NCBI GenBank assembly: GCA_030066625.1
Contig: JASJBG010000011.1
Coordinates: forward strand, 1-48,607
Source: Woeseiaceae bacterium
GTDB lineage: Bacteria > Pseudomonadota > Gammaproteobacteria > Steroidobacterales > Woeseiaceae
Reading direction: 5' to 3'
Length of the DNA stretch: 48,607 bases
Shown here: piece by piece, positions 17,275 through 24,949 of the stretch
Layout of the letters: each line of letters opens with the position of its first letter
How positions within the stretch are numbered: the stretch's first letter is position 1
Translations under genes and position numbers: made by a program
Notes under the pieces: model-generated
Told to the model about the DNA's origin: nothing
Databases searched by the model: none
The model's input: the letters and a program-made list of their open reading frames with translations, nothing else

Positions 17275-17342
17275 CCGTCCATCACGCCCACCCGCTCCGG
17301 GTGCTGGCCGTACTGGGCCTTGACGAACGGGCACAGCGGCAC
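17271..17342 (-). pseudogene. Remnant 3' end of a YjdJ-like GNAT acetyltransferase
   Basis: Directly after the DAACS stop, in another minus-strand frame, about 24 codons read VPLCPFVKAQYGQHPE and run to a TAG. P-L-C-P-F followed by a Y/F and E-Y or P-E is the conserved tail of small YjdJ-type (COG2388) acetyltransferases. The rest of such a gene is missing. I read this as a leftover of a gene cut off when the neighbouring transporter operon arrived or expanded. It could be a chance resemblance. Confidence 0.4.
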
Positions 17343-17343
17343 G

Positions 17344-18561
17344 TCAGAACTTCTTTTCGACGTAGCGGTCCACGACCGCGGCGCCCACGGCGTCACCCCA
17401 GACGTTGGTCGCTGTGCGGAAACGGTCCAGGAACCAGTCGACGGCCAGCAGCAGGCCAATGCCCTCCAGCGGCAAGCCAACCACCTGCAGGACGATGATC
17501 ATTGTCACGAGCCCGGCTTGCGGAATCCCGGCCGCGCCTATGGCAGCGAGCGTCGCGGTGACGACGATGATCGCCTGCTGGCCCAGACCCAGTTGCAGGT
17601 CGTAGGCCTGAGCAATGAACATTGCGGCGGCGGCCTCGTACAGCGCGGTACCGTCCATATTGACCGTGCTGCCCAGCGGTAGCACGAAGCGCCGCGCGCG
17701 TTCGTCGATACCCGATTCCTTCGCGCACTGGATCGTCAGCGGCAGCGTTGCCGTCGAACTCGCCGTCGCGAACGCTGTGACGATCGCACGTAGCATATTG
17801 ACGAGATAGCTGAGCGGCTGGCGAGCCACAAACAGCATGATCAGGATCAGCACGACGAAGTGCACGCCGAGGCCCGACAGTACGGTAACGACGTGCAGGC
17901 CGACAGCGCTGATTTTTTCAACGAACGCCTCGGTGCTGCCCGCTGCGCCGAACATGCCCGCGATCAATCCGAAAACGCCGATCGGCGCGAAATACATGAC
18001 CCACGAGACAAGCAGCATCATGCCCTCGTTGAAGCTCTCGAAGAACTGTGCCGCCGGGCGCCCGCGCTCGCCGAGACTCGCAATCGCAATGCCGAACGCG
18101 ACGGACCAGATGATCAGCGGCAACAGGTTGGTCGTGGCCGCTGCCTGGATGAGATTGGGAGCAATCATCGCCAGCAGGATGTCGCCAATACCGCGCTCCT
18201 CGACGATCTGGACGAGGTCGTCGGGGCGCTCCAGTCCCTCGGTCGAGATGCCGACGCCCGGCTGAATCAGGTTGACCATGAACAGGCCGATCAGGACGGC
18301 GATCACGACCGTGATCAGGTAGTACCCGATCGTCACCGCGGAGATGTTACCGAGATGGCGGACGTCCCCAATCGAGGTTACGCCCGTGATGACGGCGCTG
18401 ACCAGCAGCGGTATGACCAGCATCGACAGGGTGTTCAGGAACAGCTTGCCCAGCCAGGCGACGCTGGTCGCGGCCGCACCCCAGTACCAGCCGACGAATA
18501 GCCCGGCAAACACGCCGACAATAATGAACATGAGCAGCCAGAGGCTGTGTCGGGAATTCAT
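17344..18561 (-). CDS. Dicarboxylate/amino acid:cation symporter (DAACS, glutamate-transporter type)
   Basis: A 405-residue inner-membrane symporter. The re-entrant hairpin 1 motif ASSTATLP, helix 7 NMDGTALYE, hairpin 2 AAGIPQAG and helix 8 DWFLDRFRTATNVWGDA are all present. These form the substrate and Na+/H+ sites in GltPh-like proteins. The Arg in helix 8 (DRFRT) suggests an acidic substrate such as glutamate, aspartate or a C4-dicarboxylate. Its ATG overlaps the SLC13 stop by 4 bases (ATGA). It ends the CBS-SLC13-DAACS operon. Confidence 0.93.
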   Translation of the reverse strand: MNSRHSLWLLMFIIVGVFAGLFVGWYWGAAATSVAWLGKLFLNTLSMLVIPLLVSAVITGVTSIGDVRHLGNISAVTIGYYLITVVIAVLIGLFMVNLIQPGVGISTEGLERPDDLVQIVEERGIGDILLAMIAPNLIQAAATTNLLPLIIWSVAFGIAIASLGERGRPAAQFFESFNEGMMLLVSWVMYFAPIGVFGLIAGMFGAAGSTEAFVEKISAVGLHVVTVLSGLGVHFVVLILIMLFVARQPLSYLVNMLRAIVTAFATASSTATLPLTIQCAKESGIDERARRFVLPLGSTVNMDGTALYEAAAAMFIAQAYDLQLGLGQQAIIVVTATLAAIGAAGIPQAGLVTMIIVLQVVGLPLEGIGLLLAVDWFLDRFRTATNVWGDAVGAAVVDRYVEKKF

Positions 18562-20087
18562 AGGTGAGGCTCCACGGTCACGGGCATGCCCATCCACGGC
18601 CAGACTTTCCAGACGAACAAGGCGATGACGAGAATCAGCAGGACGCTGGCCGGTACGCCGGCACGGAAGAACTGCGCCGCGGTGAACTGCCGGCTTTGAT
18701 AGGCGATCGCGTTCGGGGCGGCGCCGACGAGCGACAGGAACGGCATGCCGGCCGTTGCAAGCGCGGCGAATACGATTACCTCTGGAGCGACACCGAGGTA
18801 CGGCGCAATTGCCAGGGCGACTGGCAGCGAGATCGCGATCGCTGCAACGTTCATGATCAGATTGGTCATGATCAGCACGAAAACAGCAACGCCGATCACG
18901 AACAAAAGCGGTGAATCGGTTGGCAGCGCGTTCAGCCAGTTGATGGCCAGCCACTGCGCGGCGCCCGTTTGCCACAGGCAGAAGCCGATGCTCATTGCTC
19001 CGCCGAATAGCAGGATGATGTTGATGGGCAGCGACTCGAGATCTGGAAGCTTGAGGCAGCCGAAGACAAAGAACAGTACCGTCGTTGCGAGGATGATCGC
19101 GCTTTTGTCGATAGCGCCGAGCAAGGGCACGACCGATCGCAGGCTCATCGCCACAACGGCGGTGAGCGTGATCAGCAGGGTCAGCCATTCCTGCCACCGC
19201 AGCGGGCCGAGCGTGCTGTGCAGTTCCCTCGCGCGCTCCTTGAGCCCGGGAATCGAGCTCTTTTCGGGCGGGAACACGACGAGCATGTACAGCCAAAGCA
19301 GCACGACCATGACGACGCCGACCGGCAGCATGTAGTAGCTCAGTTCGAAGAAACTGATCTCGCGGCCGACGAGGTCGCGATACAACCCGATTGCAACGGC
19401 GCCTCGCGCGGCGCCGAAGAGCGTGATGATGCTGCCGGCGCCAGCCGTGAATGCCATGCCGATGAACAGGCCCTTGCCGAAGCGCGTCGGTTCGTCGCCA
19501 TCTGCGTACGCAGAGTAGATCACCGCGAGCAGAGGGTAGACGGCGGCGGCGACGGCGGAATGCGCCATGAACAAGGTCAGGAACGCGGTCATCACAAAGG
19601 AGCCGAAATAGATCATTGCCGTGCGTTCGCCGACGAGTGCCAGCATGCGATAGGCAATCCGGTTGGTCAGTCCCGAGCGGGCGAATGCCGTGCCGATGAC
19701 CAGCGCACCGAGAATGAACCAAACGGCCGGATCGAAGAAATCGGTGAGCGCCGTGCGCGCGTCGCGGATGTTGAACACGGCCTGGACGACCGCGATGGTG
19801 ATTGCCGTTATACCGACCGGGACGACCTCGAATACCCACCAGATCGCCGCCAGTACGAACAGGCCGAGGGCAAGCCGGGCCTGTTTGTTCAGTTCGAAGG
19901 GCTCGCCGAGCGGATCGACGGCGACCGGCAGCTCGGGCATCAGCGCAAAGACGAGAAAGCCCGCGATCCCGGCGAGCAGCGCGACGAGTCGACCAACATC
20001 CAGCCTGGGCCGTCCGCCGGCAAGCGCGACGCCGGAGGGCGTTCGCGGTACGCCGCCCTCGGGCGCCGAAAACTCGTCCTTCGACAT
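18558..20087 (-). CDS. SLC13-family (DASS) anion/Na+ symporter
   Basis: A 509-residue transporter with about 11-12 membrane helices after a 30-residue cytoplasmic tail. Substrate/Na+ motif regions include the FITAGAGS-like stretch MAFTAGAGSIITLFG and the C-terminal VGAAPNAIAYQS, which stand where SNT motifs occur in DASS proteins. Likely substrates are di- or tricarboxylates or sulfate. Overlaps by 1 base with CBS upstream and 4 with DAACS downstream show a translationally coupled operon. Confidence 0.88.
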   Translation of the reverse strand: MSKDEFSAPEGGVPRTPSGVALAGGRPRLDVGRLVALLAGIAGFLVFALMPELPVAVDPLGEPFELNKQARLALGLFVLAAIWWVFEVVPVGITAITIAVVQAVFNIRDARTALTDFFDPAVWFILGALVIGTAFARSGLTNRIAYRMLALVGERTAMIYFGSFVMTAFLTLFMAHSAVAAAVYPLLAVIYSAYADGDEPTRFGKGLFIGMAFTAGAGSIITLFGAARGAVAIGLYRDLVGREISFFELSYYMLPVGVVMVVLLWLYMLVVFPPEKSSIPGLKERARELHSTLGPLRWQEWLTLLITLTAVVAMSLRSVVPLLGAIDKSAIILATTVLFFVFGCLKLPDLESLPINIILLFGGAMSIGFCLWQTGAAQWLAINWLNALPTDSPLLFVIGVAVFVLIMTNLIMNVAAIAISLPVALAIAPYLGVAPEVIVFAALATAGMPFLSLVGAAPNAIAYQSRQFTAAQFFRAGVPASVLLILVIALFVWKVWPWMGMPVTVEPHL

Positions 20088-20623
20088 CAGATCAGGTCTT
20101 CGGTGAGCGTTCGCAGCACGTCGAGTGTGCGCACGACGCCGATGACCTGGCCGTCGTCGAGTACGGCGGCGATATGCGTGTCCTTGCCGACGAGTTCGCG
20201 CACGACCTTCATGATCGAGTCGTCGACGTCGACCTGGCCCTCGAGTTCGCGGACCACTTCGGACAGTGTCCGGTCGAGCTTGCGGCGCAGGCGCTCGGGG
20301 TTCTCATCGCCGGCGAGGTCGGTCAGGTTCGGGTCAATCTCGGTTTTGAAGTGAGCTTCCGGGTGGGTGGAGTCGAGTTCCGGGTCGTAAGCGGGCTCTA
20401 GCCCGCCCAGGATGTCGCGACGCCGCGCCATGCCCACGAGCCGGTTCATGTCGTCGAATACCAGCAATATGCGAGGCATCGATGTGGTGTTATTGAAGCG
20501 GATTTGCGCCGTATCCAGTAACCGCACAGCATCACGGAGCGACTGGTGCTCGAACGCGTGCGGGTACTCGTCCAACGGCACCATGACTTCGCGCGCGGTC
20601 CTGGGCATCGGGACGGGCCTCAT
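20087..20623 (-). CDS. Protein with paired CBS domains
   Basis: A 178-residue soluble protein. CBS 1 covers about 10-75 (AREVMV..., ILLVFDDMNRLVGMARRRDIL) and CBS 2 about 110-178 (HIAAVLDDGQVIGVVRTLDVL), with an acidic linker. Paired CBS domains bind adenosine nucleotides and often control transporters. Here the gene is first in an operon with two carboxylate-type transporters, joined by a 1-base stop/start overlap. Start may instead be ATG at 20608, which has GAGG 8 bases upstream. A regulatory role on the transporters is inference. Confidence 0.85.
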   Translation of the reverse strand: MRPVPMPRTAREVMVPLDEYPHAFEHQSLRDAVRLLDTAQIRFNNTTSMPRILLVFDDMNRLVGMARRRDILGGLEPAYDPELDSTHPEAHFKTEIDPNLTDLAGDENPERLRRKLDRTLSEVVRELEGQVDVDDSIMKVVRELVGKDTHIAAVLDDGQVIGVVRTLDVLRTLTEDLI

Positions 20624-20756
20624 CCCAAAGCGCCCAGTCTGGCGCTCTCATGCCGCGCCTGCCATACGTATTGGCCGAGTGCCGGTGACCGCAGGATTCG
20701 CGCCGCCGGAGTTTTTTCTGCAGACTACGGATTCGGCTAACAAGGTCAGACCAACG

Positions 20757-21224
20757 ATGTTCAAACGATTGTTCGACAGGGTGGCGGACGCGGTTGCCGC
20801 GACCGACGCCAAAGATGCTCAGCCAGCAGAGCGCGAGCACGCGCTGAGACTTGCGACTGCGGTACTCATGGTCGAGGTAGCGCGTGCCGACCACGAGTTC
20901 GGCGAGGAAGAGTTCCACGCCCTGCTACGGCTTATCGAGCAACACTTCCGGTTGACGCCCGACGAGGCCAACGAACTCGCCAACGAGGCCGGCGAGCATT
21001 CCGAGGAGGTCGTCCATGTGCAGCACCTGACGCAGCAGATGCACGAACACCTGAACGACGACGAGAAGGCCCGCGTCGTGTCGCTGCTCTGGAAGGTTGC
21101 CTTCGCGGATGGTCGCCTGCACAGCTTCGAGGACTCACTGGTCCTGAAGATCAGCGACCTGCTGTACGTGAGCCGCGGCCGCGTCATGCGCCTGAAGCAT
21201 GACGCCGAACTCGGCGCGCGCTAG
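20757..21224 (+). CDS. TerB-like tellurite-resistance family protein (COG4103 type)
   Basis: A 155-residue all-alpha protein. The TerB fold is shown by two related helical repeats: MVEVARADHEFGEEE (about 40-54) and LLWKVAFADGRLHSFED (about 107-123), each with the acidic A-D metal-binding loop. COG4103 members are widespread stand-alone proteins with no proven link to tellurite. ATG at 20757 gives the usual MFKRLFDR start, with AAGGT about 11 bases upstream. It is not in a ter operon here. Confidence 0.88.
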   Translation: MFKRLFDRVADAVAATDAKDAQPAEREHALRLATAVLMVEVARADHEFGEEEFHALLRLIEQHFRLTPDEANELANEAGEHSEEVVHVQHLTQQMHEHLNDDEKARVVSLLWKVAFADGRLHSFEDSLVLKISDLLYVSRGRVMRLKHDAELGAR

Positions 21225-21227
21225 CGG

Positions 21228-21671
21228 CTACGGATAGATCGGGTACTTGAACGTCGGTACGACGACGTCGTAGTGCGGCTGCAGGAACATGACCAGGTCG
21301 GTGAGTTCCTGCACGGTCATGTAGCGATTGTAGTTGTACATTCTCGATTCGCCGCCTTCCTCGGAGACCTGTTCCTCGGCGTAGCCGGCCGCGAGCTTGT
21401 GTGACGGGTTGATGATCGCCGTAACGAGCTGGCCGTAGGTCTTCACTCGCGTCACCTTGCCGCCCAGCTCGACGTACGGGTCATACCCCGGCACTGTCGG
21501 TAGTTCCACGCCGGCAATCGAGTGGCACTGGTTACACTGCATGTACAGGAAGGCATCCTCGCCGGCCGTCGCGTCACCTTCCGGCAGCGCGAATCCGCGT
21601 TCGGACATCATGTCGCGGTCGCAGCCGGCAGCCAGCGTCAGCACCAGGCAGAGTAGAAGGGATCGCTTCAT
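21228..21671 (-). CDS. c-type cytochrome lipoprotein, SoxX-like
   Basis: A 147-residue exported protein: lipobox LAAGC (Cys17), then one haem motif CNQCH (about 46-50), with a later Met (YMTVQELTDLVMFL) as likely distal ligand. The arrangement GG.V....YGQLVTAIINPSH and ELTDLV.FL is shared with SoxX-like and related monohaem cytochromes. No sox genes are present, so a sulfur-oxidation role is not supported. Convergent with terB-like gene, only 3 bases apart. Confidence 0.85.
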   Translation of the reverse strand: MKRSLLLCLVLTLAAGCDRDMMSERGFALPEGDATAGEDAFLYMQCNQCHSIAGVELPTVPGYDPYVELGGKVTRVKTYGQLVTAIINPSHKLAAGYAEEQVSEEGGESRMYNYNRYMTVQELTDLVMFLQPHYDVVVPTFKYPIYP

Positions 21672-21799
21672 ATTTCCAAGTCCGTCAATGGCTTATCTAA
21701 TTAGACAGGAATAGCACAGCGTCCGGCGGGCCGCATCAGGGAAAACCGCAGATCGTCAATGAAATATCCCGGGGTGTAGCGGGGTCTGGTTCAGTAAGC

Positions 21800-21884
21800 A
21801 CGAAAAACGCTGCCCCTCATGGCTCCCCCCGGCCTCGCAGCGTCCCTCGCCGACAGCAGCGACGCTGCTGTCGGCTCTTTTTCT
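21800..21884 (+). ncRNA. Candidate small RNA with C6 loop and intrinsic terminator
   Basis: In a 293-bp gap with no plus-strand gene ending upstream, a structured region ends in a strong terminator. A 7-bp stem (21807-21813 with 21837-21843) encloses a small GGCT/GGCC hairpin whose loop is CCCCCC (21825-21830). The terminator follows six bases later. Exposed C-runs are typical of small RNAs that pair with Shine-Dalgarno sequences. The 5' end is a guess; an alternative is a premature terminator in the leader of the DUF2141-MipA gene at 21965. Confidence 0.45.
21849..21884 (+). terminator. Strong intrinsic terminator
   Basis: Perfect 12-bp stem (GCCGACAGCAGC with GCTGCTGTCGGC), 3-base loop, followed by TCTTTTTCT. 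It works on the plus strand only. The nearest upstream plus gene ends at 21224 with a minus gene in between, so it needs its own transcript. Confidence 0.85.
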
Positions 21885-21952
21885 GCCCGGTTAGTGCGGT
21901 AACAAGGTGTAACACCTCGGCGAATAACCGGCGTTTCGTCGGCCGCCTCGTT

Positions 21953-21958
21953 TACGCT
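21953..21958 (+). promoter_or_regulatory. Putative -10 (TACGCT) giving a leaderless mRNA
   Basis: TACGCT ends six bases before the ATG at 21965, the same geometry as at kefF and the RDD gene. No SD is visible before the ATG. Confidence 0.3.
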
Positions 21959-21964
21959 TGCACC

Positions 21965-23074
21965 ATGAACATCCGATACGCTGCAATTTTGGTCTTCCTG
22001 GGCCTCTCTTCGTTGACGCCCGCGGGCGCCGCCGAACTCGTCGTCAACCTTCGCGGCGCGCCTGCCGACGTGCCGCTCGTATTTCAGGTCTTTGATTCTC
22101 CGGCGACGTTCGGTGACCTGCGCGACCCAGCCCTCGAGGTGACGCTGCCTTCGACCGGCGACGGCGAGTATCGCATCGGCAACGTGCCGTCCGGCGCGAT
22201 AGCTGTCGGCGTTTTCATCGACGAGAACGCCAACGGGATTCTCGACAAGAGTTTCATCGGCATTCCGCGAGAGCCGGTCGCGCTGTCCAACAACTACCGG
22301 CCCAAGGGGCCTCCGGCCTTCGACCGCGCGCGTATCGATGTCGCCGACGGCGAGATCAAGTCGCTGGACCTGGAGTTCTTTCTCGTCCTCGGCGAGCGAG
22401 GTCGCTGGGGCGTTGGTGTCGGCATGATCGGCCGGGGCAATCCGTATATCGGCGCGCAAAATGAGGTTACCCAGGCGATACCGGCGATCACCTTCACCGG
22501 CGAGCGGCTGCAGTGGCTCGGGCCGACGCTCCGCTACGGCATCGCCGGCAGCGGCAACCTGAGGCTGGCGATTGCCGCCGACTATCGCATCGGGGCCTAC
22601 GAAGAAGACGACGCAACCGTGCTCGTCGGTATGGGCGATCGGGAAAACACGCTGCTGGCCGGACTCGGCGTTCAATGGGTAATAGGCGGCGGCTTCGAGC
22701 TCGACGCGGCTTATCAGTTCGACGCGCTCGACCAGATCGGTGGCAGCCAGGCGCGCGCCCAGCTCTCGCGCAGTTTCCAGGCCGGGTTCGTACGCATCTC
22801 GCCGCAGGTGTCCGTCAACTGGGTCGGCAGCGATCTCAGCAATCACGACTTCGGCGTCGCGCCCGGACAGGCAACGCCGACGCGGCCCGCCTATTCGGTC
22901 GGCAGCACGACCAATTACGAGGTTGGGGTATTCAGCTTCATCGAACTGACTGAAGACTGGCGAATACTGATTAACCTTTCGCTCGAGCGACTCGACGACA
23001 AGATTGCTGACAGCCCGATTGTTGGCGATGACAGCGTCGTCAAGGGCTTTGCCGCTATCACCTACGTCTTTTGA
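21965..23074 (+). CDS. DUF2141 - MipA/OmpV fusion outer-membrane protein
   Basis: A 369-residue exported protein with a signal peptide ending near AGAAE (about 23). Residues 24-140 match DUF2141: FIDENANGILDKSFIG and the SNN..PKGPPAFDRA block. Residues about 145-369 match the MipA/OmpV outer-membrane barrel: WGVGVG, alternating hydrophobic strands and a terminal aromatic (YVF). DUF2141 and MipA are usually separate proteins, so this is an uncommon joining of a periplasmic beta-sandwich to a barrel. Role unknown; MipA proteins are scaffolds for murein enzymes or stress-linked barrels. Confidence 0.82.
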   Translation: MNIRYAAILVFLGLSSLTPAGAAELVVNLRGAPADVPLVFQVFDSPATFGDLRDPALEVTLPSTGDGEYRIGNVPSGAIAVGVFIDENANGILDKSFIGIPREPVALSNNYRPKGPPAFDRARIDVADGEIKSLDLEFFLVLGERGRWGVGVGMIGRGNPYIGAQNEVTQAIPAITFTGERLQWLGPTLRYGIAGSGNLRLAIAADYRIGAYEEDDATVLVGMGDRENTLLAGLGVQWVIGGGFELDAAYQFDALDQIGGSQARAQLSRSFQAGFVRISPQVSVNWVGSDLSNHDFGVAPGQATPTRPAYSVGSTTNYEVGVFSFIELTEDWRILINLSLERLDDKIADSPIVGDDSVVKGFAAITYVF

Positions 23075-23152
23075 TCGCCGCGCGTGTAGCGCCGGCGGCA
23101 ACCCGCGCGGCGAATCTGCGACCTGGGTACTGGTCGCTCGCCGCGGATCGGC

Positions 23153-23158
23153 TAGAGT
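23153..23158 (+). promoter_or_regulatory. Putative -10 (TAGAGT) of the small-protein/C13 peptidase operon
   Basis: TAGAGT is followed by an expected start near 23165, then GGAG (23174-23177), then the conserved reading frame at 23186. The order promoter-SD-ATC supports translation from 23186. Confidence 0.35.
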
Positions 23159-23185
23159 CGCTGAATAGCCAACGGAGACTCCGCC

Positions 23186-23548
23186 ATCCCGCAGTTTGCC
23201 GGACAGTTCGTCGTACCACCCGGGCACCTGGTCGAGGTCGTGTTTCATCACTCGGGCCTCGAGGAGTATTGTGTCGACGGCGAGGTCGTACACAAGAGCC
23301 GGGCGTGGGAATATTCCGGGGTTCGCGAGTTCACCGTTGGAGATGACGAAGTCCGGGTCCGTTTTTCGATACCGCGCATGTATTGCAAGGCGTACGTCAA
23401 CGGCAGGCTCGTGGCACGAGAGGTGTTCCCGGAGATGAAGAAACTGCGTCAGAAGCGGCGCGGCTATGGGCCACCGTGGGTCGCGGCGATTCGTTTCCTG
23501 CTTGTCGTGCATGTCACGATCGTCGGTATGACATGGGTGCTGGGATAA
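23186..23548 (+). CDS. Small single-pass membrane protein, apparent ATC start
   Basis: A 120-residue protein if read from ATC at 23186; the first regular start is GTG at 23240 (102 residues). Upstream codons read PQFAGQFVVPPGHLVEV in frame, with good codon use, and GGAG lies 8 bases before the ATC, so 23186 is the better start. The body is a small beta-rich domain (about 20-85), basic segment KKLRQKRRG, then one C-terminal membrane helix (about 98-118). I do not recognise a named family. The stop overlaps the ATG of the C13 peptidase by one base (TAATG), so the two are coupled. Confidence 0.65.
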   Translation: MPQFAGQFVVPPGHLVEVVFHHSGLEEYCVDGEVVHKSRAWEYSGVREFTVGDDEVRVRFSIPRMYCKAYVNGRLVAREVFPEMKKLRQKRRGYGPPWVAAIRFLLVVHVTIVGMTWVLG

Positions 23549-24921
23549 TGCTGGCCGACACCGCGGTCAATCTCTTGCAGGGCCTGCGGCTCGCGCTGCT
23601 GCTTCCGGTAAAGCCGGAGAAGTTTCGCGGTTCCCTCGGTCGTGCACTGTTGCTCATGCTTGCGGGCGCGCTCGTGGTCGGCGGCATCAACTATTCGATC
23701 CAGCAGGGCGAGATCTACTTCAACGACTTCGGCGCGAGCTTCCTCGGCCTGTGCGTGTTGATCATTGTCCTGCTTGTTGCCTTCATCACGCGCTCGCAGG
23801 GTAGCCTTGATCGGCTGCCCGACGTGCTGACCGTAGTTTTCTCAGCGTTTCCGTGGCTCGCCGCGGGTGTTTCCGTACTCGCGCTGTTGGTCAACCCCTA
23901 CACGGGCGCAGTCATTCACTGGCTCGCGGCGCTCGTGTGGGTAGTTGCTGTGATCGCTCGCGGTATCCAGCTCGTGTTCCCACTGATAACAGGGCGCGCG
24001 CTGCTCGGCATCGCGGCGATCATGGCGGCGGTTGCTGTCGGCGCCTACTATCGCGGCGTCGCGCCCGTGTTCTTTTGGTCCTACGACGCGGCGGCGTACG
24101 AGGACGACGACGCCTGGAAAATCTACGAGGACTTCGATTCCGAGCTGGTACTGCTGAGCCAGCGCGACCTGCTCGACGAAGAGTTGCGGCGTATCGACGT
24201 CGGCGTCCCGGACGCAACCGAGCTGTATTTCCTGGGCTTTGCAGGCAATGGCGATGAGCCCGTGTTCGACAAGGAAGTCAATTTCGCGGCGACGCGCGTC
24301 AGCGACACGTTCGCGACGACGGGTCGCTCGCTCGTTCTGTCGACTAACGTCGATTCGGTGCTCGAGCGGCCGCTTGCCAACACGCACAACCTGTTCGCAA
24401 CGCTGGCGCACTATGGCGGAGCCATGGATGCAGACGAGGACGTCCTGTTCCTGTTTCTGTCGTCGCACGGTTCGAAGGACGCGTCGCTGCAGGTCGAGCT
24501 GTACCCGCTCGAACTTCGCCAGCTTTACGCGGACGATCTCCGCGAAGCGCTCGATGCGGCGGGCATCCGCTGGCGCGTGATCGTTATCTCGGCCTGCTAC
24601 TCGGGGTCGTTCATCGAGGCGCTCGAAGACGAGCACACGCTCGTGATGACGGCGGCCGCCCCCGACAAGACGTCGTTCGGCTGCTCGATGGATCGCGACC
24701 TCACCTATTTCGGCGAGGCTTTCTTCCAGGATGCCTGGCCATCCGGCGAGGGTATGCTGACCTCGTTTGACGAGGCGAAGGCAAGCATCGGCGATCGCGA
24801 GCGGCGTGAGGGCCGTACGCAGTCAGAGCCGCAGATTTTCATCGGCGATGCGATGCGCGCCAAGCTCGCGGAGATCGAACGCCGATCCGGCCGTGACGAC
24901 GCGGCCGCCGTGACACGTTAG
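23548..24921 (+). CDS. Membrane-anchored C13 (legumain-like, clan CD) peptidase
   Basis: A 457-residue protein. Four to five membrane helices occupy about 34-176 after a short basic N-tail; the C-terminal domain (about 195-440) is a caspase-like cysteine peptidase. The catalytic dyad is visible as H307 (LFLFLSSHGS) and C350 (VIVISACYSGSF), each after a hydrophobic strand as in clan CD. C13 includes legumain and GPI transamidase; bacterial members of this membrane-linked form have no established target. Coupled to the small membrane protein upstream. Start ATG overlaps that stop. Confidence 0.88.
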   Translation: MLADTAVNLLQGLRLALLLPVKPEKFRGSLGRALLLMLAGALVVGGINYSIQQGEIYFNDFGASFLGLCVLIIVLLVAFITRSQGSLDRLPDVLTVVFSAFPWLAAGVSVLALLVNPYTGAVIHWLAALVWVVAVIARGIQLVFPLITGRALLGIAAIMAAVAVGAYYRGVAPVFFWSYDAAAYEDDDAWKIYEDFDSELVLLSQRDLLDEELRRIDVGVPDATELYFLGFAGNGDEPVFDKEVNFAATRVSDTFATTGRSLVLSTNVDSVLERPLANTHNLFATLAHYGGAMDADEDVLFLFLSSHGSKDASLQVELYPLELRQLYADDLREALDAAGIRWRVIVISACYSGSFIEALEDEHTLVMTAAAPDKTSFGCSMDRDLTYFGEAFFQDAWPSGEGMLTSFDEAKASIGDRERREGRTQSEPQIFIGDAMRAKLAEIERRSGRDDAAAVTR

Positions 24922-24924
24922 ACT
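24919..24924 (+). promoter_or_regulatory. Putative -10 (TAGACT) before the GH43 gene
   Basis: TAGACT overlaps the stop codon of the peptidase gene. Start near 24931 would leave a 19-base leader holding GAGG (24939-24942) before the ATG at 24950. Confidence 0.3.
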
Positions 24925-24949
24925 GATCGCCTCGCTACGAGGTAGATCG

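Noticed and set aside
17344-19839. One 831-codon minus-strand frame covering the DAACS gene and beyond
   Set aside because: Only the last 405 codons are the transporter; the rest lies antiparallel in frame to nothing real and is the wrong frame of the SLC13 gene. The ATGA overlap marks the true start at 18561.
20757-21224. Tellurite-resistance system from the TerB-like gene
   Set aside because: No other ter genes are present; single COG4103 proteins are common and not tied to tellurite.
21228-21671. SoxX-like cytochrome suggesting a sulfur-oxidation locus
   Set aside because: No SoxA, SoxY, SoxZ or SoxB is nearby; monohaem class similarity alone is not enough.
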